DNA of 9,718 bases. It comes from Alphaproteobacteria bacterium (GTDB taxonomy: Bacteria > Pseudomonadota > Alphaproteobacteria > Sphingomonadales > Sphingomonadaceae). Location: NCBI GenBank assembly GCA_018970965.1, contig JAGWVG010000046.1, positions 1 to 9,718 on the forward strand, read 5' to 3'. The first letter of the stretch is position 1, and the number at the start of each line of letters is the position of its first letter. This document shows, piece by piece, positions 6,792 to 9,718 of the stretch. The notes below the pieces were generated by a model. It was not told the origin of the DNA, searched no databases, and worked only from the letters and a program-made list of their open reading frames with translations. Both the position numbers and the translations under genes were made by a program.

Positions 6792-8438
6792 ATGAGCGAA
6801 CGGGAATCAATGCCGTATGACGTTGTGATTGTAGGGGGCGGCCCAGCGGGCCTCTCAGCTGCAATCCGCCTGAAACAGCTGAATGCCGATCTCTCGGTCT
6901 GCATCCTTGAAAAGGGATCAGAAGTTGGCGCGCATATTCTGTCTGGCGCGGTTTTTGACCCAAAGGCAATTGAAGAGCTTTTGCCTGATTGGCGCGAAAA
7001 TGGCTGCCCGATGGCCGACGTGCCCGTTACCGAAAACCATCACTGGGTCATGTCCGCCAAGGGCCATATGGCAATCCCCCATATTTTCACCCCGGGCTGG
7101 ATGCATAATAAGGGCACCTATACTGGCTCGCTCGGCAATTTATGTCGCTGGCTGGCGCAGCAAGCCGAAAATCTGGGCGTTGAAATCTTCCCCGGCTTCC
7201 CGGCAGCTGAAGTGCTGTACAATGAAGATGGCTCGGTCAAAGGTGTGGCCACTGGCGATATGGGCGTCGCCCGCGATGGCAGCCATAAGCCGGACTATCA
7301 GCCGGGTATGGAACTGCATGCCAAATATACATTGTTTGCCGAAGGCGCACGCGGCCATTTGACCAAGCAGCTCAAAGCGAAATTTGATTTGGAACGCGAT
7401 AGCCAGCCACAAGTCTATGGCATCGGCATGAAAGAGCTTTGGGATATCGACCCCGACAAGCATGTCCCCGGCCGTGTCATCCACACGCAAGGCTGGCCGC
7501 TGAGCGAGAGCGATAGCTGGGGCGGTGGCTTCCTGTATCACCAAGCTAACAACCAAGTTGCTTTGGGCTTTGTCGTCGCGCTGGATTATAAAAATCCGCA
7601 CCTCTTCCCCTTTGAAGAATTTCAGCGTTGGAAGCAGCACCCTGAAATTCGTAAGATTTTGGAAGGCGGCAAGCGCGTTTCCTATGGCGCACGCGCAATT
7701 AACGAAGGTGGCTGGCAGGCTATCCCCAAGCTCGCCTTCCCGGGCGGCGCGCTGATTGGCTGTTCTGCCGGTTTCGTCAACGTGCCACGCATCAAGGGCA
7801 GCCATACGGCAATGAAATCGGGCATGTTGGCAGCAGAAAGCATTGCAACTGCGATTGCCGCTGGTCGTGCGCATGATGAGGTGGCTGATTATCAGACCAA
7901 CATCAACGGCAGCTGGATCGCCAAGGAACTGAAGCTGGTGAAGAATGCCCAGCCTGCGGTTGCCAAATATGGCAACAATCTTGGCACAGTACTGGCCGGC
8001 ATTGATATGTGGATGCGCACTTTGGGCATTGGCCTGCCCATCACGATGAAGCATCATGCGGACCACACGCAAATTGGCCGCAAGGACCAGTTTAAACCCA
8101 TTGATTATCCCAAGCCCGATGGCGTCATCAGCTTTGATCGTCTGTCTTCGGTCTTCCTCTCCAACACCAATCACGAGGAAGATCAGCCCTGCCACTTGCA
8201 GTTGAAGGACCCGAACGTCCCCACCGAAATCAACTTGCCACTCTATGATGCGCCGGAACAGCGCTATTGCCCGGCAGGCGTTTATGAAATTGTTGGCCGG
8301 GACACGGGGGAGCCGCGCTTGCAGATCAACGCGCAAAATTGCGTCCACTGCAAAACCTGCGACATCAAAGACCCAACGCAAAATATCAACTGGGTCACCC
8401 CGGAGGGCGGCGGTGGCCCCAATTACCCGAATATGTAA
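6792..8438 (+). CDS. Electron transfer flavoprotein-ubiquinone oxidoreductase (ETF-QO)
   Basis: This is a 548-residue protein, the usual length of the family. The FAD-binding motif VIVGGGPAGLSAA (GxGxxG at residues 15-20) is near the N-terminus, after the typical opening MSERESMPYD. The C-terminal 4Fe-4S cluster is bound by C493 (RYCPAGVYE) and C517, C520 and C523 (NCVHCKTCDIKDP). The family-typical ending NINWVTPEGGGGPNYPNM is complete. The enzyme sits on the inner face of the cytoplasmic membrane and takes electrons from reduced ETF, which is fed by acyl-CoA dehydrogenases and other flavin dehydrogenases, passing them to ubiquinone. The start at 6792 fits the family N-terminus; ATG at 6810 is an alternative. 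Its last codons carry the ribosome-binding site and start of the next gene, so the two form an operon. Confidence 0.96.
   Translation: MSERESMPYDVVIVGGGPAGLSAAIRLKQLNADLSVCILEKGSEVGAHILSGAVFDPKAIEELLPDWRENGCPMADVPVTENHHWVMSAKGHMAIPHIFTPGWMHNKGTYTGSLGNLCRWLAQQAENLGVEIFPGFPAAEVLYNEDGSVKGVATGDMGVARDGSHKPDYQPGMELHAKYTLFAEGARGHLTKQLKAKFDLERDSQPQVYGIGMKELWDIDPDKHVPGRVIHTQGWPLSESDSWGGGFLYHQANNQVALGFVVALDYKNPHLFPFEEFQRWKQHPEIRKILEGGKRVSYGARAINEGGWQAIPKLAFPGGALIGCSAGFVNVPRIKGSHTAMKSGMLAAESIATAIAAGRAHDEVADYQTNINGSWIAKELKLVKNAQPAVAKYGNNLGTVLAGIDMWMRTLGIGLPITMKHHADHTQIGRKDQFKPIDYPKPDGVISFDRLSSVFLSNTNHEEDQPCHLQLKDPNVPTEINLPLYDAPEQRYCPAGVYEIVGRDTGEPRLQINAQNCVHCKTCDIKDPTQNINWVTPEGGGGPNYPNM
8402..8406 (+). 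promoter_or_regulatory. Ribosome-binding site for the TPR gene, inside ETF-QO
   Basis: GGAGG lies six bases before GTG at 8413, an ideal spacing. It is made from the codons for Pro-Glu-Gly in the conserved ETF-QO ending. It selects the start of the TPR protein and implies coupled translation. Confidence 0.65.
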
Positions 8439-9718
8439 TTTTGGCCTTTTCTTGCTGGGCGCAGCGGCGGCATCCGCCACGCGCCCGGCAGAGCCATCTG
8501 CGCTCCAATCCTATGTTCAGGCCCGGATGGCCGAAGCCGAAGACAATGGCCCCGCCGCGCGCGCGGGCTATGCGGCTGCTATGGCTGCAGAGCCCGGCAA
8601 TAGCCTGATTGCAGAACGTGCCCTGCGCCAAGCGGTCGAAGGCAGAGACCGCGATCTTGCCCTAACCGCCGCTGAAACACTGGTTGAAAGCGGAACATTC
8701 CCGCCCGACGCCGCATTGCTGCTGATTGGCGCGCGGGTTCAAGCACGCGACGTTGCGGGGGCCACAGCGCTGATCGACCGGCTCGAGGCAGACAAGAAGC
8801 TGCTATTTCTGACCCCCATATTACGCAGCTGGGTTGGCTTGGCGGCGCGGAAAGCTGATGCCTCATCAAAGCTTGGTGTGGTGGGCAGCGATGGGCTTGA
8901 CCCGAGCCTTGTGCTGGAACAACGCGCGCTGGCCGATTTAATTGCCGGGCGCACTGTAGAAGGCGTGTCGCTGATCCGATCTGCCCCGCGCGGCGACATC
9001 AGGGCAGGTGTGACGCATATTACGGCGGCAGCCACACTCCAAAAATTGGGAGATAAAGCCACCGCACTTTCTTTGCTGCAAGGCAATGATGCGAGCTTTG
9101 CGGCCGCGCGTGCGCGGCTCAGCAGCAATCGGCCTATCGGCGGGGCAGTTGATACTCCGACAAAGGGCTTGGCCTTTTTCTATGGGCGCTTGGCGACAGA
9201 TTTGGTGCGCGATAACGCCCCGCGCTTGGCCATGACATTGGCCCGCTATGCGCGCTTTTTAGATGCGACCAGCCCATTTATTGCGATGGCCGAGGCGCAA
9301 GCCCTTGCGGCCAATGATTTTAACACCGAGGCGCTTTCGGCGATGTCAGGCGTTGAGACGGATAGTCCCTACGCAGCGGTCGCCTTTGAAAGCCGCTTAG
9401 CGCTTTATCAACGGTTGGGACGCGGCGCAGAGGCCGAGGCGATGGCTGCGAAAGCGGCCGGCGACAGCCAACGCAGTGTAGACTTTGTTCGGCTCGGTGA
9501 CATTCAATCACGCCTTGGCAAACATCAGGCTGCAGCCGACAGTTACACCAACGCGCTGACCGCGACTGAAAAATCAGGCGCGCCCGAACGTTGGGCGTTA
9601 CAGCTTTTAAAAGGCGGCGCGCTTGCCCAAGCGGGCAATTGGCCCGCGGCGGAGGCGGCGCTGCGCGCTGGCGTGCAGATCGCGCCCAATGAGCCCAGCC
9701 TTTTAAATTTCCTTGGAT
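8413..9718 (+). CDS. Secreted tetratricopeptide-repeat protein, 5' part
   Basis: The frame is open from GTG at 8413 to the end of the window, giving 435 codons, and the protein continues beyond. It begins MAPITRICNFGLFLLGAAAA, a signal peptide with a likely cut after ASA (residue 22). The rest is Ala/Leu-rich and helical, with pairs of short helices of TPR type. The clearest are at about 357-382 (DFVRLGDIQSRLGKHQAAA...) and 392-435, where LLKGGALAQAGNWPAAEAAL and IAPNEPSLLNFLG match the TPR pattern. TPR arrays bind protein partners; location is predicted periplasmic or outer-membrane-associated, and the partner is unknown. The start overlaps the ETF-QO end by 26 bases and has GGAGG six bases upstream. 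No ATG is available near the signal peptide. In related genomes such a gene often stands between ETF-QO and ispE; that is recollection and cannot be checked here. Confidence 0.8.
   Translation, partial: MAPITRICNFGLFLLGAAAASATRPAEPSALQSYVQARMAEAEDNGPAARAGYAAAMAAEPGNSLIAERALRQAVEGRDRDLALTAAETLVESGTFPPDAALLLIGARVQARDVAGATALIDRLEADKKLLFLTPILRSWVGLAARKADASSKLGVVGSDGLDPSLVLEQRALADLIAGRTVEGVSLIRSAPRGDIRAGVTHITAAATLQKLGDKATALSLLQGNDASFAAARARLSSNRPIGGAVDTPTKGLAFFYGRLATDLVRDNAPRLAMTLARYARFLDATSPFIAMAEAQALAANDFNTEALSAMSGVETDSPYAAVAFESRLALYQRLGRGAEAEAMAAKAAGDSQRSVDFVRLGDIQSRLGKHQAAADSYTNALTATEKSGAPERWALQLLKGGALAQAGNWPAAEAALRAGVQIAPNEPSLLNFLG

Noticed and set aside
7140..8480. 446-codon open frame antisense to ETF-QO
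   Set aside because: It lies opposite a complete, highly conserved gene, has no recognisable domain, and is the kind of antisense frame that biased codon use produces.

Overview
The window looks like ordinary chromosome from an alphaproteobacterium, most likely of the order Sphingomonadales. This rests on gene content and protein style: a LON-domain/Trm112-like pair, a secreted CHAP protein, an SLT lytic transglycosylase behind a divergent uracil-DNA glycosylase-like gene, and ETF-QO followed by a secreted TPR protein. Codons are moderately GC-rich. The genus is not resolved. I see no mobile element, CRISPR array, rRNA or tRNA gene. The longest stretch without a confident gene is 1055-1341.

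Layout from left to right. (1) Positions 1-527, + strand: the 3' end of a LON substrate-binding-domain protein, overlapping by GTGA a 58-residue Trm112/UPF0434-like protein. (2) 524-1054, - strand: a secreted CHAP-domain protein that meets the Trm112-like gene tail to tail, with the two TAA stops sharing bases. (3) 1055-1341: a divergent intergenic region with several stems that fit a structured leader for the CHAP gene. (4) 1342-2952, + strand: an acyl-CoA synthetase of the DmdB-like branch. (5) 2953-2991: a hairpin between convergent genes. (6) 2992-6674, - strand, read right to left: uracil-DNA glycosylase-like protein, then SLT lytic transglycosylase (TTGA overlap), then a hairpin and a GAAC-N7-GAAC site, then a PA0069-family radical SAM protein. 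(7) 6675-6791: a divergent intergenic region. (8) 6792-9718, + strand: ETF-ubiquinone oxidoreductase, then a TPR protein that starts inside the end of the ETF-QO gene and runs off the window.

The acyl-CoA ligase activates acids for beta-oxidation, and ETF-QO passes electrons from acyl-CoA dehydrogenases, through ETF, to ubiquinone, so the two belong to connected metabolism although they are not in one operon. The CHAP protein and the lytic transglycosylase are both predicted envelope peptidoglycan hydrolases. The best lead is regulatory. A perfect match to the alphaproteobacterial LexA (SOS) operator lies 24 bases upstream of the radical SAM gene, directly after a hairpin that could end the upstream operon. 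This suggests that the radical SAM protein, related to spore photoproduct lyase, is a damage-inducible gene with its own promoter. I see no clear undescribed multi-gene system.
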